From assembly GCA_002310055.1 (NCBI GenBank), contig DBXS01000033.1, positions 42,039-106,038 of the forward strand: a stretch of 64,000 nt of DNA, in the 5' to 3' direction. A model generated the notes under the pieces. It saw only the letters and a list, made by a program, of their open reading frames with translations. It was not told the origin of the DNA and did not search any database. The DNA comes from Clostridiales bacterium UBA1206. Lineage in GTDB: Bacteria > Bacillota > Clostridia > Oscillospirales > CAG-382. A program made the translations under genes and the position numbers. How positions within the stretch are numbered: position 1 is the stretch's first letter; every line of letters starts with the position of its first letter. Below, piece by piece: positions 36,959-46,295 of the stretch.

Positions 36959-36987
36959 TTGACATAGCATATAAAGACTGTTATAGT
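36959..36987 (+). promoter_or_regulatory. promoter of the lipoprotein gene at 37189
   Basis: TTGACA at 36959-36964, a 17-base spacer, and TATAGT at 36982-36987. Transcription from here would start about 15 bases before the 106-bp repeat, placing the whole repeat in the mRNA leader. Confidence 0.7.
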
Positions 36988-37008
36988 ATAAATGAAATCT
37001 AGGGAAAG

Positions 37009-37114
37009 TGGACTGGTATGGAATTGTATAAGAGCGTAAAACGTGGTATCATATGCATTATCGGTAATGCATACGGTTGCCGCATTACCTTCTTACAAAA
37101 AAGCAACCAATCCA
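37009..37114 (+). repeat. 106-bp foldback repeat, copy B
   Basis: This copy is 102/106 identical to the reverse complement of 15958-16063 and exactly the same length, with the same terminal inverted repeats and central palindrome. It lies in the leader of a lipoprotein gene, 74 bases before the start codon and downstream of a good promoter. Confidence 0.85.
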
Positions 37115-37188
37115 GACAATGAAATTAACCATTTGTCGCAGATCTATCAACTTATTGCAGATAATTGATATATTAGGGAGGAAAGAAA

Positions 37189-38250
37189 ATGAAACGCATT
37201 ATTTCTGTATTACTCATTATAATCCTTGTGCTTATGATTACCGTCGGATGCGGCAGAGTAAACGAATCAGATGTCAATTCCGATGACGCTGCGTCCGGTC
37301 AAACAAAAAGTGAAGACGGTAATAACGGATCCGTTGCGCAAACGGAACCATCTGCCGGCGAGGATAGCAGTACGCCTATCGAAAGCTCGGAAGAAGACAG
37401 CGACACGGACGTCTCCACGGATACGGCGCCACAGCACGTAACTGCGGTGCTGCAATATCTTTATTTCGAAGACTATTTGGAAACCGTGACCGACCTTGTA
37501 GAAGGCAGGTTCGTTTCTTCGACGCAAGAGGGCGCTCTTATATACTGCATATTCGAGGCGGTGAATGATTTAAGGGGGAACGGCCTGAACGGAACGGTTA
37601 CGGTCCGGTATAAGCCGGCTGACTGTACGTTTGCAGATGCGAACGGCGAGTTTTCGACCTACGATGCAAAATTCATCGCAGGCACTACGTATCTGCTGCC
37701 CCTTATCAGGGCGACATCCGTTTATATCGATGGTGATTCGTATTATTTTTCGGCAGACAGCCTTATTATCCCTGTGCAGGATTACGAACAGTCGGCCGAG
37801 TTATACGGAACTCCGCTGCGCGGCCATATAAAAACGCAGGAGGCGATGGAAGCTTTTGATAACGGCGAATTGGCGGGATATATCCTTGAAACGATACGTG
37901 ATAATCCGCGCGTTTTCGGAACTCCTTATACGGAATCGACCGATATAGCCGAGATCGTCGGTTTTTCCGATCACGTGCTGAAGGTCACCGTGGGCGTAAA
38001 GATACAAGACGGCGACAGTGGCGACAGGACGACGTACAAATGCCGGATCGACGAGGTGCTGAAAGGCGATATCGGACCGGACTTGGAGCCCTGGGTAGTA
38101 TTCCCCGCGGGCAAAGCCGAACAGGGCGGCACATATATCGTCGCCGTTTGCGAAGTCGACTCGCCTACGTTTTTGGTGATGTCGAGCAAAAACAGCGTAT
38201 TCGACTGCTCGGAATATGATACGTTAAAAGAGATAATAAACAACGAATGA
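37189..38250 (+). CDS. putative lipoprotein with acidic linker
   Basis: The 353-residue protein has a lipoprotein signal peptide ending ITVGC (Cys21). A Ser/Glu/Asp-rich linker to about residue 83 (SSEEDSDTDVSTDTA) precedes a folded part with two recurring segments, EDYLETVTDLVEGRFVS and EIVGFSDHVLKVTVGV, each followed by strands that end in a small loop (FSTYDAKFIAGTTYLLPL; WVVFPAGKAEQGGTYIVAV). The two halves look like an internal duplication of one beta-rich domain. No named family was recognised. GGGAGG precedes the ATG. The gene is AT-richer than the surrounding housekeeping genes. Confidence 0.7.
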   Translation: MKRIISVLLIIILVLMITVGCGRVNESDVNSDDAASGQTKSEDGNNGSVAQTEPSAGEDSSTPIESSEEDSDTDVSTDTAPQHVTAVLQYLYFEDYLETVTDLVEGRFVSSTQEGALIYCIFEAVNDLRGNGLNGTVTVRYKPADCTFADANGEFSTYDAKFIAGTTYLLPLIRATSVYIDGDSYYFSADSLIIPVQDYEQSAELYGTPLRGHIKTQEAMEAFDNGELAGYILETIRDNPRVFGTPYTESTDIAEIVGFSDHVLKVTVGVKIQDGDSGDRTTYKCRIDEVLKGDIGPDLEPWVVFPAGKAEQGGTYIVAVCEVDSPTFLVMSSKNSVFDCSEYDTLKEIINNE

Positions 38251-38271
38251 CAAATAGCGCATATCAGATCC

Positions 38272-38331
38272 GCGGCGGAGCAAAACGCTCCGCCGCAACT
38301 ATTATTCGCCCAAGCGGCGCTTGCGCTTTTT
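38272..38331 (+). terminator. terminator region of the lipoprotein gene
   Basis: A 10-bp stem GCGGCGGAGC/GCTCCGCCGC (38272-38296) lacks a T-tract, but a second small stem AGCG/CGCT (38313-38327) runs into TTTTTATTT. Confidence 0.5.
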
Positions 38332-38347
38332 ATTTACATTTTTGTCA

Positions 38348-38375
38348 TTGAAATATTTTTTAACTGTGGTATTAT
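38348..38375 (+). promoter_or_regulatory. promoter of the WG-repeat protein gene
   Basis: TTGAAA at 38348-38353, a 16-base spacer, and TATTAT at 38370-38375 with TG at -15. Confidence 0.6.
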
Positions 38376-38428
38376 ATTAGCAAGGATTGCAATATCACGT
38401 TTCCGCATATTTTTGGAGAACTGTTCAA

Positions 38429-39838
38429 ATGATAAAGAACGCGTTGAAATTCATAATAGCCGCCGCGATAATGTGCGGCGTGGCGTTCGGCGCCGTTTTT
38501 CTGGCGTCTTCGCGCTCGCTGCCGTTTTTGCCCAAAGAGGCGCCCGAATACAGCACCGTGGAAAATTCCGAAGAGACTTCGCCCGAAATTTCCGACGAGC
38601 CCTCTTACCCCGAAGAAAGCTCGGCGGAGGAAAGCTCCGGGACCGAAGTATCCGTCGACGAAGCCGCCGCGTTTATAGGCGGAGCCGAAACTTTCTCCCC
38701 CGGAAGCTTTGCGCCTCTCGACCGCCGCTATTTGGCGAAAGACGAAAAAGTCGTATATATAAACGCTCCTCTGCCCGCGGAAGAGTCCGCCGTCACGGCG
38801 GTGCGGATGGGGTTCGTCTTCCTGGAAGACGGGCGCATATTCGACAGCGCTTTCAACGACATAACCGAGCTCGCCGCGGGGTACGCGTTCATCGGCGCGC
38901 GCGACAAAGCGGGACATCCGGTGTTCAAAAAAGGCGATTCGTATTATTATTACAACGGCGAAAACGGCTTTGCGCCTTCGAACTACAACGTCTATTCCGA
39001 CGCGACGGGATTCGAGTTCGACGTCCCCGTGTATCTGTGCGAGCAGCTTATGCCCATAAAGCGGTATTATGTAAAAAAGAAGAAATATTATAACTTCTAC
39101 GGCGACGACGGCGACAGCTACGCTTACGGCTGCAAAGAGGTGTTCGCGTTCTATCCGTTCATAGAAAACGGCGTGGAGCGCGGCATCGCCTGCACCATCA
39201 AACGCGCGCACAGCGAAGACCGGCTCGTGTTCTATTCCACACGTTTCCGCCACGCCGGCGATTCAATAGACAACACGCTTTCGGATATCTACTATCCGCC
39301 CGAATCCCGCGGCATAGAATCCATAGGCTACTTCTATTTCTGCGACGGATATATCCGCGTCCGCGTAAAGAACGGCAAAAACTGGGAAGAACGGCTTATG
39401 GATACCGGCTGCAACCTGGCGCGCACGCTGAACGGCTACGTCATCGCGGGCTATTCCGACGGCTGCATACTTTACGAACGCAACGGCAAATACGGCTTTA
39501 CCACCAATTCGCTCAACTGGATCACCACGCCCGACCTCATCTCGGCGCACCCGTTCACCGAAGGGCTCGCGGTCGTGCAGACCGAGACCGGTTTCGGTAT
39601 GATCGACACGACCGGCGCTTACGTGCTGCCTCCGGTGTTCGAAAAAGTCACGCCCTGCTCGGGCGGCGTGTTCGCCGCGTATTCTTCCGGCACCGGCTGG
39701 AACCTCTTCGCCAAGATCGACATAAATTCGCAGTACGTCCCGCCCGAAGAGATCGAGACCGAATCGACGGAAGAAAGCGATTTTGAATCCGTTGAAGAGA
39801 GTTCGGATCCCGAAGAAAGTTTTGAAGAAGAGCAGTGA
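38429..39838 (+). CDS. exported WG-repeat-like protein with Ser/Glu-rich tails
   Basis: The 469-residue protein begins with a membrane helix (ALKFIIAAAIMCGVAFGAVFLA) that serves as signal or anchor, then a Ser/Glu-rich linker (SEETSPEISDEPS). The large middle part contains WG-repeat-type units such as GYVIAGYSDGCILYERNGKYGF and EGLAVVQTETGFGMIDTTGAYVLPPVFE, which form beta hairpins. It ends in a second acidic tail (ESTEESDFESVEESSDPEE). WG repeats are common in surface proteins of Clostridia, with mostly unknown ligands. The ATG at 38429 follows TTGGAGAA. A terminator lies at 39884. Confidence 0.75.
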   Translation: MIKNALKFIIAAAIMCGVAFGAVFLASSRSLPFLPKEAPEYSTVENSEETSPEISDEPSYPEESSAEESSGTEVSVDEAAAFIGGAETFSPGSFAPLDRRYLAKDEKVVYINAPLPAEESAVTAVRMGFVFLEDGRIFDSAFNDITELAAGYAFIGARDKAGHPVFKKGDSYYYYNGENGFAPSNYNVYSDATGFEFDVPVYLCEQLMPIKRYYVKKKKYYNFYGDDGDSYAYGCKEVFAFYPFIENGVERGIACTIKRAHSEDRLVFYSTRFRHAGDSIDNTLSDIYYPPESRGIESIGYFYFCDGYIRVRVKNGKNWEERLMDTGCNLARTLNGYVIAGYSDGCILYERNGKYGFTTNSLNWITTPDLISAHPFTEGLAVVQTETGFGMIDTTGAYVLPPVFEKVTPCSGGVFAAYSSGTGWNLFAKIDINSQYVPPEEIETESTEESDFESVEESSDPEESFEEEQ

Positions 39839-39883
39839 CATATTAACAAATATACGGTAAAATATTATAAATCTGTTAAAATT

Positions 39884-39925
39884 CGCCCTCCGTGTAAAAA
39901 AACGGAGGGCGCGTTTGCTTTTTGG
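39884..39925 (+). terminator. terminator of the WG-repeat gene
   Basis: CGCCCTCCGT (39884-39893) pairs with ACGGAGGGCG (39902-39911); CGTTTGCTTTTT follows. Confidence 0.8.
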
Positions 39926-39947
39926 CCAAAATGGTATTGCATTTTTA

Positions 39948-39953
39948 TATAAT
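39948..39953 (+). promoter_or_regulatory. -10 box of the probable glg operon promoter
   Basis: A TATAAT hexamer lies 102 bases before glgC in an otherwise unassigned leader. No -35 at 16-18 bases is convincing (TTGGCC is 20 bases away), so an activator or another sigma factor may be involved. Confidence 0.4.
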
Positions 39954-40054
39954 AGGAATTAAAATAAAAATACCAAAAGCGCGGGACGTGTTTCCGCGCC
40001 CGGCGTACGCGAATTTCCGGCGCATATCACAAATTTGAGCGGGGGGTTTACAGT

Positions 40055-41269
40055 TTGAACAAAAAGAAAGAATGCATCGCAATGCTGCTTGCCGGCGGAC
40101 AGGGCAGCCGTTTGCGTCTGCTGACCGAAAAGACCGCGAAACCGGCGGTCACCTTCGGCGGCAAATACAAAATAATAGATTTTCCGCTTTCCAACTGCGT
40201 CAACTCGGGCATCGACACCGTGGGCGTTATGACCCAGTATCAGCCGCTTATGCTCAACGAATACATAGGCAACGGCCGCGCGTGGGACCTCGACCGCAGC
40301 TGGGGAGGTATAACGGTGCTTTCGCCTTATCAGGCGATGACCCATTCCGAATGGTACACCGGTACCGCCAACGCCATCTACCAGAACCTGCGCTTTATCA
40401 AACGCTATTCGCCCGATTACGTGCTCATCCTTTCGGGCGACCATATCTATAAGATGGATTACGACGCAATGCTCGCCTTCCACAAAAAGTCGCAGGCGGA
40501 CTGCACCATAGCGGTGCTCGACGTCCCCAAGGAAGAGACCTACCGGTTCGGCATAATGTCCGCGGACGAGACCGGCAGGATCTATAAGTTCGAAGAAAAA
40601 CCCAAGGTGTCCGATTCCACCACCGCCAGCATGGGAGTGTATATCTTCACCACCGAAAAACTCATTTCGTATCTCGAAGCCGACGCGGCGGACGAAACGA
40701 GCGACAACGATTTCGGCAAAAACATCATACCCAAGGCGCTCGCCGACGGCGAACGGCTCTTTGCTTATCCGTTCACCGGGTACTGGAAAGACGTGGGGAC
40801 CGTGGATTCGCTTTGGGAATCCAATATGGACCTTTTGGGCAGCCGACCCAAGTTCGACCTCAACGACAGGTCGTGGCGCATCTATTCGCGCAACTACGCC
40901 GATCCGCCTCATTATATGGGCGGCAACGCGGTGGTCTGCAATTCGCTGATCACCGAAGGCTGCGAGATATTCGGCACCGTCGAAAACAGCGTGCTTTCCA
41001 GCAACGTGCGCGTCGAACCCGGCGCCTGCGTGCGCGACAGCGTCATAATGTCGGGCGTGCGCATCTGCCGCGGAGCCACGGTCAATTACAGCGTTATAGA
41101 TTCCGACACCGTCGTCGGAGCGCGCTCCACCGTGGGCGTAAACCGCGAGATCTCAAAGGGCATCACCCTCGTGGGCGGCGAACTCAACATCCCGGAACGC
41201 TCGACGATCCCGGATAACACCGACGTGAACGAAGAATACATTGAAAATATCCTGAAAGCGAGGTCGTGA
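40055..41269 (+). CDS. glgC: glucose-1-phosphate adenylyltransferase
   Basis: The 404-residue protein makes ADP-glucose from glucose-1-phosphate and ATP, the committed step of glycogen synthesis. It shows [23 protein letters not shown] (nucleotide site), [17 protein letters not shown] and [14 protein letters not shown], then a left-handed beta-helix domain. The start is a TTG at 40055 behind GGGGGGT. It is the first of six tightly spaced genes; glgD begins four bases after the stop. Confidence 0.97.
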   Translation: MNKKKECIAMLLAGGQGSRLRLLTEKTAKPAVTFGGKYKIIDFPLSNCVNSGIDTVGVMTQYQPLMLNEYIGNGRAWDLDRSWGGITVLSPYQAMTHSEWYTGTANAIYQNLRFIKRYSPDYVLILSGDHIYKMDYDAMLAFHKKSQADCTIAVLDVPKEETYRFGIMSADETGRIYKFEEKPKVSDSTTASMGVYIFTTEKLISYLEADAADETSDNDFGKNIIPKALADGERLFAYPFTGYWKDVGTVDSLWESNMDLLGSRPKFDLNDRSWRIYSRNYADPPHYMGGNAVVCNSLITEGCEIFGTVENSVLSSNVRVEPGACVRDSVIMSGVRICRGATVNYSVIDSDTVVGARSTVGVNREISKGITLVGGELNIPERSTIPDNTDVNEEYIENILKARS

Positions 41270-41273
41270 CGCA

Positions 41274-42404
41274 ATGGCAAACGTAGTAGGGCTCATATTT
41301 TCCAATATCCACGATAAAAACGTCCCGGAGCTGACCAAGCTCCGCACCATGGCGTCGGTGCCTTTCGGCTGCCGTTACCGGCTCATAGATTTTACGCTTT
41401 CAAATATGGTCCACAGCGGCATCGAGCACGTGGGCGTAATAACCCATTACAATTATCAGTCCCTTATGGACCATCTCGGCTCGGGCAAATCGTGGGACCT
41501 CGCGCGCCGTTCGGGCGGCATACAGATCCTGCCCCCGTTCATCACGGCGTTCGCAAACCCCGGCGCGTCGCTTTATTCCACGCGGCTCGAAGCGCTCAGG
41601 AACAGCATTTCGTTCATCAGCGGCTGCACCGAGGATTACGTGGTCTTGAGCGACTGCGACGTAATATGCAATATCGATCTGGGCGATATGATAGACGCCC
41701 ATATCGCGTCGCGCGCGGATGCCACTATGATGATAAAGAAGACATTCTTGACCGGCGACGTCAGCGGAGTCTACGTCACCGAAAGCGACGAAAACGACCG
41801 CCTCACTTCCGTAAAGGAATTCACGGAACGCGGCGGCGGCTTCCGCGACGTCTGCACCAATATCTGGGTGATGAACCGCCGCTTTCTCGAAAACGCGGTG
41901 CTCGACGCCGAAGCGCACGGCTACACCGCTTTCATAAAGGATATCATCCAGCGCAATCTCGAAAACTGCAGCGTCAACGTCTACCGGCACGAAGGCTATT
42001 TCGCCACCGTGGATTCCATGCAGTCGTATTATATGTGCAGTATGGACCTGCTCAACGAGGACGTGCGGCACGAGCTGTTCGGCAACCCAAGCAGACCGGT
42101 GTTCACCAAGGTGCGCAATTCGCCGCCCGCGGTATATTCCGAAGGCGCCGCGGTGCATAATTCGCTTATCGCCGACGGCTGCGTCATCAACGGAAAAGTC
42201 GAAAACTCCATCCTGTTCCGCGGCGTGCGCGTGGGCAGGAACACTCATGTCAAAAACTGCATCCTTATGCAGGATACCATCGTCGGCGAAAACTGCACGC
42301 TCAACGCCGTCATCACCGACAAAAACGCCGTCATTCGCGACGGCAGGAACCTTTCCGGCTACGAAACGCTGCCGTTTTACATATCCAAATTCGCTCAGGT
42401 CTGA
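41274..42404 (+). CDS. glgD: GlgD, regulatory homologue of ADP-glucose pyrophosphorylase
   Basis: The 376-residue protein is a GlgC paralogue with an altered nucleotide loop: its N-terminus reads VVGLIFSNIHDKNVPELTKLR in place of GGxGxRL. It retains the fold (CRYRLIDFTLSNMVHSGIEHVGV, FIKDIIQRN) and the beta-helix end. In Firmicutes GlgD partners GlgC and raises its activity while being weakly active or inactive alone. Its place right after glgC fits a heteromeric enzyme. Confidence 0.95.
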   Translation: MANVVGLIFSNIHDKNVPELTKLRTMASVPFGCRYRLIDFTLSNMVHSGIEHVGVITHYNYQSLMDHLGSGKSWDLARRSGGIQILPPFITAFANPGASLYSTRLEALRNSISFISGCTEDYVVLSDCDVICNIDLGDMIDAHIASRADATMMIKKTFLTGDVSGVYVTESDENDRLTSVKEFTERGGGFRDVCTNIWVMNRRFLENAVLDAEAHGYTAFIKDIIQRNLENCSVNVYRHEGYFATVDSMQSYYMCSMDLLNEDVRHELFGNPSRPVFTKVRNSPPAVYSEGAAVHNSLIADGCVINGKVENSILFRGVRVGRNTHVKNCILMQDTIVGENCTLNAVITDKNAVIRDGRNLSGYETLPFYISKFAQV

Positions 42405-42424
42405 GAAAAGCGGAGGAAGATACT

Positions 42425-43852
42425 ATGAAGAAGATCCTTTTTGTCGCTTCGGAATGCGTGCCGTTCGCGTCTTCCGGCGGCCTCGGCGACGTCATCGGCT
42501 CGCTGCCCGCCGCGCTCAAAAAAGAATACGGCGAAAAAGCCGATATCCGCGTTATGATACCGCTTTATTCGCAGATAGGCGAGACCTACCGCGAAAAAAT
42601 GGAATTCCTGTGCCATTTCGACGTCCCGCTCGCGTGGCGGCGTCAGTACTGCGGCGTGCTTTCGCTCGTCAAAGACGGCATAACCTATTATTTTCTGGAT
42701 AACGAATACTATTTCAAGCGCCGGTCGCTGTACGGCAGTTTCGACGACGGCGAACGCTACGCGTTCTTCTGCCGCGCCGCGCTCGAATCGCTCCAGCGCA
42801 TAGATTTTATGCCGGATATCCTCCATGCGCACGACTGGCAGTCGGCGCTCGCCGTGGTGTATCTCAAATACAAATACGGTCTCGTGCCCGAATACTGCGG
42901 CATAAAGACCGTGTTCACCATCCACAACATACAGTATCAGGGAATATACGACAAAGCCATACTCGGCGACGTGTTCGATATTCCCAATTCCGACGAAGCC
43001 GTGCTGGAATACGACGGCTGCATAAACCTTATGAAAGGCGCTATAGTCTGCGCCGACAGGATCACCACCGTATCGCCCACCTACGCCAAAGAGATCCTTT
43101 CGCCGCAGTTTTCACACGGGCTGCATTACGTGCTCGAACAGAACAAGGGCAAGATAATCGGAATACTCAACGGCATAGACACTTCGTACTATAACCCCGC
43201 GTCCGATACCGAGCTGTACGCCAATTATTCCGCGCGCAGCTTAAAAGGCAAGCGCGCCGACAAAGAAGAGCTGCAAAAGCTTATGGGGCTGCCCGCCGAT
43301 CCGGATATTCCGGTGCTGGCGGTGATATCGCGCCTCGTCGACCACAAGGGCATAGACCTCATCACGCTCGCCGCCGACGACATACTGCAAAAGGAAGTCC
43401 AGCTGATAGTGCTCGGCACCGGCGACAGCTATTACGAACAGTTCTTCGCCTGCCTTGCCGAAAGATATCCGCGCAAAGCGGCGGTGCGGTTCGCGTTCGA
43501 CAAAGCGCTTGCCAAAAAGATCTACGCCGGCGCCGATATCTTCCTTATGCCTTCGCGCAGCGAACCCTGCGGGCTCGCGCAGATGATCGCTTCGCGCTAC
43601 GGAACGGTGCCGCTCGTCCGCGAGACCGGCGGTTTATACGATTCCATCCGCGACGTCGGCTGCCCCGGCGGCGGCAACGGATACACGTTCGCGCCCTATT
43701 CGGTGTGGGAACTGTATCAGGCGGTCGGGCGCGCACTCGAAGGGTATTCCCGCAAGGAAAGCTGGGAGGTCCTTGTAAAGACCGTTATGAAATGGGATTT
43801 TTCGTGGAAAAAATCGGCCAGGCAGTATATAAAACAGGTCTACGGCTTATAA
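42425..43852 (+). CDS. glgA: glycogen (ADP-glucose) synthase, GT5
   Basis: The 475-residue protein has the two Rossmann domains of GT5 starch/glycogen synthases. Visible are ECVPFASSGGLGDVIGSLP, HAHDWQSALAVVYLKY, NGIDTSYYNP, VISRLVDHKGIDL and SRSEPCGLAQMIA with the C-terminal catalytic Glu. The usual N-terminal KxGGL motif, whose Lys contacts ADP-glucose, reads SSGGL here. It elongates alpha-1,4-glucan. Third gene of the operon, preceded by GGAGGA. Confidence 0.95.
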   Translation: MKKILFVASECVPFASSGGLGDVIGSLPAALKKEYGEKADIRVMIPLYSQIGETYREKMEFLCHFDVPLAWRRQYCGVLSLVKDGITYYFLDNEYYFKRRSLYGSFDDGERYAFFCRAALESLQRIDFMPDILHAHDWQSALAVVYLKYKYGLVPEYCGIKTVFTIHNIQYQGIYDKAILGDVFDIPNSDEAVLEYDGCINLMKGAIVCADRITTVSPTYAKEILSPQFSHGLHYVLEQNKGKIIGILNGIDTSYYNPASDTELYANYSARSLKGKRADKEELQKLMGLPADPDIPVLAVISRLVDHKGIDLITLAADDILQKEVQLIVLGTGDSYYEQFFACLAERYPRKAAVRFAFDKALAKKIYAGADIFLMPSRSEPCGLAQMIASRYGTVPLVRETGGLYDSIRDVGCPGGGNGYTFAPYSVWELYQAVGRALEGYSRKESWEVLVKTVMKWDFSWKKSARQYIKQVYGL

Positions 43853-43880
43853 TTTTACATTCTATTTTTCAGGAGCAGTT

Positions 43881-46295
43881 ATGAATTCTACCGCAAAAGA
43901 GATCCGCAACGCGATCACCGACAAAATATCGCGCTACTTCGCGGTCACGCCCGCCGAGGCGACCGCCGAACAGGTTTACAAAGCGACCGTGCTCACGGTC
44001 CGCGACAGACTTGCCGCTAAAAACAAGGCCTTCCGCGACGAATCCCGCAATCGCAAAAAGGTCTACTATATGTGTATGGAGTTCCTTCTCGGTCCGTCGC
44101 TGAGGATGAACATATTCAATTTAGGGCTCACCGAAGTTTACAGCCAGGTGCTTTCGGAAATGGGCTTTTCGCTCGAAAACATCTGCGAAATGGAACAGGA
44201 TCCGGGGCTTGGCAACGGCGGTCTCGGCAGACTCGCCGCCTGCTTTATGGATTCGCTCGCCACTATGCAGTATCAGGCGCGCGGCTTTTCCATTTGCTAC
44301 GAATACGGGCTTTTCAAACAGAAGATAGTCGACGGCGAGCAGCTCGAGCTGCCCGATATCTGGCTGCCTTCGGGCGAGGCGTGGCTGGTGCCGCGCCAGG
44401 ACAGATCGGTAAGAGTGCGTTTCGGCGGCAGGATCGAGGAAAACTGGAACAACGGCAGACTCGAGATCACCTACCGCGATTACGACGAAGTCGAAGCCGT
44501 GCCTTACGATATGTTCGTTTCGGGCTATCATTCCAAAGCCGTGGCGCCGCTCAGACTTTGGAAAGCCAAGGGCATAAAGAACTTCAATATGGAAGCCTTT
44601 TCGCAGGGGCAGTATCTCAAAGCGGTGGAAGACAACACCATAGCCGAAACGCTCACCCGCGTGCTGTATCCCGCCGATAACCACCACGAAGGCAAACTGC
44701 TGCGATTGAGCCAGCAGTACCTGCTCGTTTCGGCGTCTTTGCAGAACATACTGCTCGCGCATATCGAGCAGTACAAGACGCTCGACAACCTGCCCGAAAA
44801 AGTCGCCATCCACATAAACGACACCCATCCGGCGCTCGTCATCCCCGAACTTATGCGCCTGCTCGTGGACGTGCACAACTATTCGTGGGAAGACGCCTGG
44901 CGTATGACCGTCGCCACGGTCTCCTACACCAATCACACCGTGCTCCCCGAGGCGCTCGAATGCTGGAACGAGGACCTCTTCAGGTTCAAGCTACCGCGCA
45001 TATATATGATAATCAAAGAGATCAACCGCCGTTTCTGCGCCGAAGCGTGGGAAAAATTCCCAGGAAACTGGGATAAGATCGACCGTATGTCGGTGCTCAG
45101 CCACGGTCAGGTGCGTATGGCGAACCTTTCGGTCATCGGTTCGCATAAGGTAAACGGCGTTTCAAAACTGCATTCCGATATTCTCAAAAACACCGTGTTC
45201 CGCGATTTCAACGACGCGTTCCCCGGCAAGATCATCAACGTGACGAACGGCATAGCGCACAGAAGATGGCTCTGCCTTTCCAACCCGCGCCTCAGCGCGC
45301 TGCTCGACGAATGTATCGGCACCGGTTACCGCACCGACGCGTCGCAGCTCGAAAAATTCGTCCCGTTCGCCGACGATCCTTCCGTGCGCGAACGCCTGGC
45401 GCAGATAAAGCGCGCCAACAAAGAGGATTTCGCCGCCTTTATCCGCCGCACCACCGGCGAGATCATCGATCCCGCGTCGATGTTCGACGTCCAGGTCAAG
45501 CGTCTGCACGAATATAAGCGCCAGCTCATGAACGCGCTTTATATCGCGTCGCTGTACGTCAGTCTCAAACGCGACCCGTCGCTCGACGTCACACCCAAGA
45601 CCTTCATCTTCGGCGCCAAAGCCGCGCCCGGTTATTATATCGCCAAGGATATCATCCGCTTCATCTGCTATCTCGCCGCGGATATCAACAAAAACCCGCT
45701 CACGCGCGATAAACTCAAGGTCATATTCCTCGAAAACTACTGCGTGTCGCTCGCCGAACGGCTCATGCCCGCCGCCGAGCTCAGCGAGCAGATATCGCTC
45801 GCGGGCAAAGAGGCTTCCGGCACCGGGAATATGAAATTTATGATCAACGGCGCGCTCACGCTCGGCACGCTCGACGGCGCCAACGTCGAAATGGCGGAAG
45901 CCGTCGGCCGCGACAACATCTTCATTTTCGGCCACACCGCCCCCGAAGTCGACGAGCTCTGGAAGAAAGGCTATTCTTCCGCAAGCTATTACAATTCCAA
46001 CCCCGATCTCAAAGCCGCGATCGATTCGCTGCAGGCGGGCTACAACGGCCGTTCGTTCAGCGATATAGCCAATTATCTGCTTTATTCCTACGGCGTTTCG
46101 GATCCGTATATGTGCCTCGCCGATTTCGCATACTTCACCGAAGCGCACCGCGCCGCCGACCGCAAGTACGCCGACCCCGACGCGTGGTACCGCTCTTCCG
46201 CGATCAATATCGCAAAATCGGGCTGCTTTTCTTCCGACCGCAGCATAAAGGAATACGCCGAAAACATCTGGGGAATGGACAAAGACAATGGTTGA
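43881..46295 (+). CDS. glgP: glycogen/maltodextrin phosphorylase, GT35
   Basis: The 804-residue protein is a complete alpha-glucan phosphorylase that releases glucose-1-phosphate from glycogen ends. Motifs are YMCMEFLLGPSLRMN, DPGLGNGGLGRLAACFMDS, RLHEYKRQLMNAL, and the PLP-lysine region EASGTGNMKFMINGALTLGT. It shares the operon with the synthesis genes, so stores are built and used from one transcript. Its end overlaps the GH13 gene by eight bases. Confidence 0.97.
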   Translation: MNSTAKEIRNAITDKISRYFAVTPAEATAEQVYKATVLTVRDRLAAKNKAFRDESRNRKKVYYMCMEFLLGPSLRMNIFNLGLTEVYSQVLSEMGFSLENICEMEQDPGLGNGGLGRLAACFMDSLATMQYQARGFSICYEYGLFKQKIVDGEQLELPDIWLPSGEAWLVPRQDRSVRVRFGGRIEENWNNGRLEITYRDYDEVEAVPYDMFVSGYHSKAVAPLRLWKAKGIKNFNMEAFSQGQYLKAVEDNTIAETLTRVLYPADNHHEGKLLRLSQQYLLVSASLQNILLAHIEQYKTLDNLPEKVAIHINDTHPALVIPELMRLLVDVHNYSWEDAWRMTVATVSYTNHTVLPEALECWNEDLFRFKLPRIYMIIKEINRRFCAEAWEKFPGNWDKIDRMSVLSHGQVRMANLSVIGSHKVNGVSKLHSDILKNTVFRDFNDAFPGKIINVTNGIAHRRWLCLSNPRLSALLDECIGTGYRTDASQLEKFVPFADDPSVRERLAQIKRANKEDFAAFIRRTTGEIIDPASMFDVQVKRLHEYKRQLMNALYIASLYVSLKRDPSLDVTPKTFIFGAKAAPGYYIAKDIIRFICYLAADINKNPLTRDKLKVIFLENYCVSLAERLMPAAELSEQISLAGKEASGTGNMKFMINGALTLGTLDGANVEMAEAVGRDNIFIFGHTAPEVDELWKKGYSSASYYNSNPDLKAAIDSLQAGYNGRSFSDIANYLLYSYGVSDPYMCLADFAYFTEAHRAADRKYADPDAWYRSSAINIAKSGCFSSDRSIKEYAENIWGMDKDNG

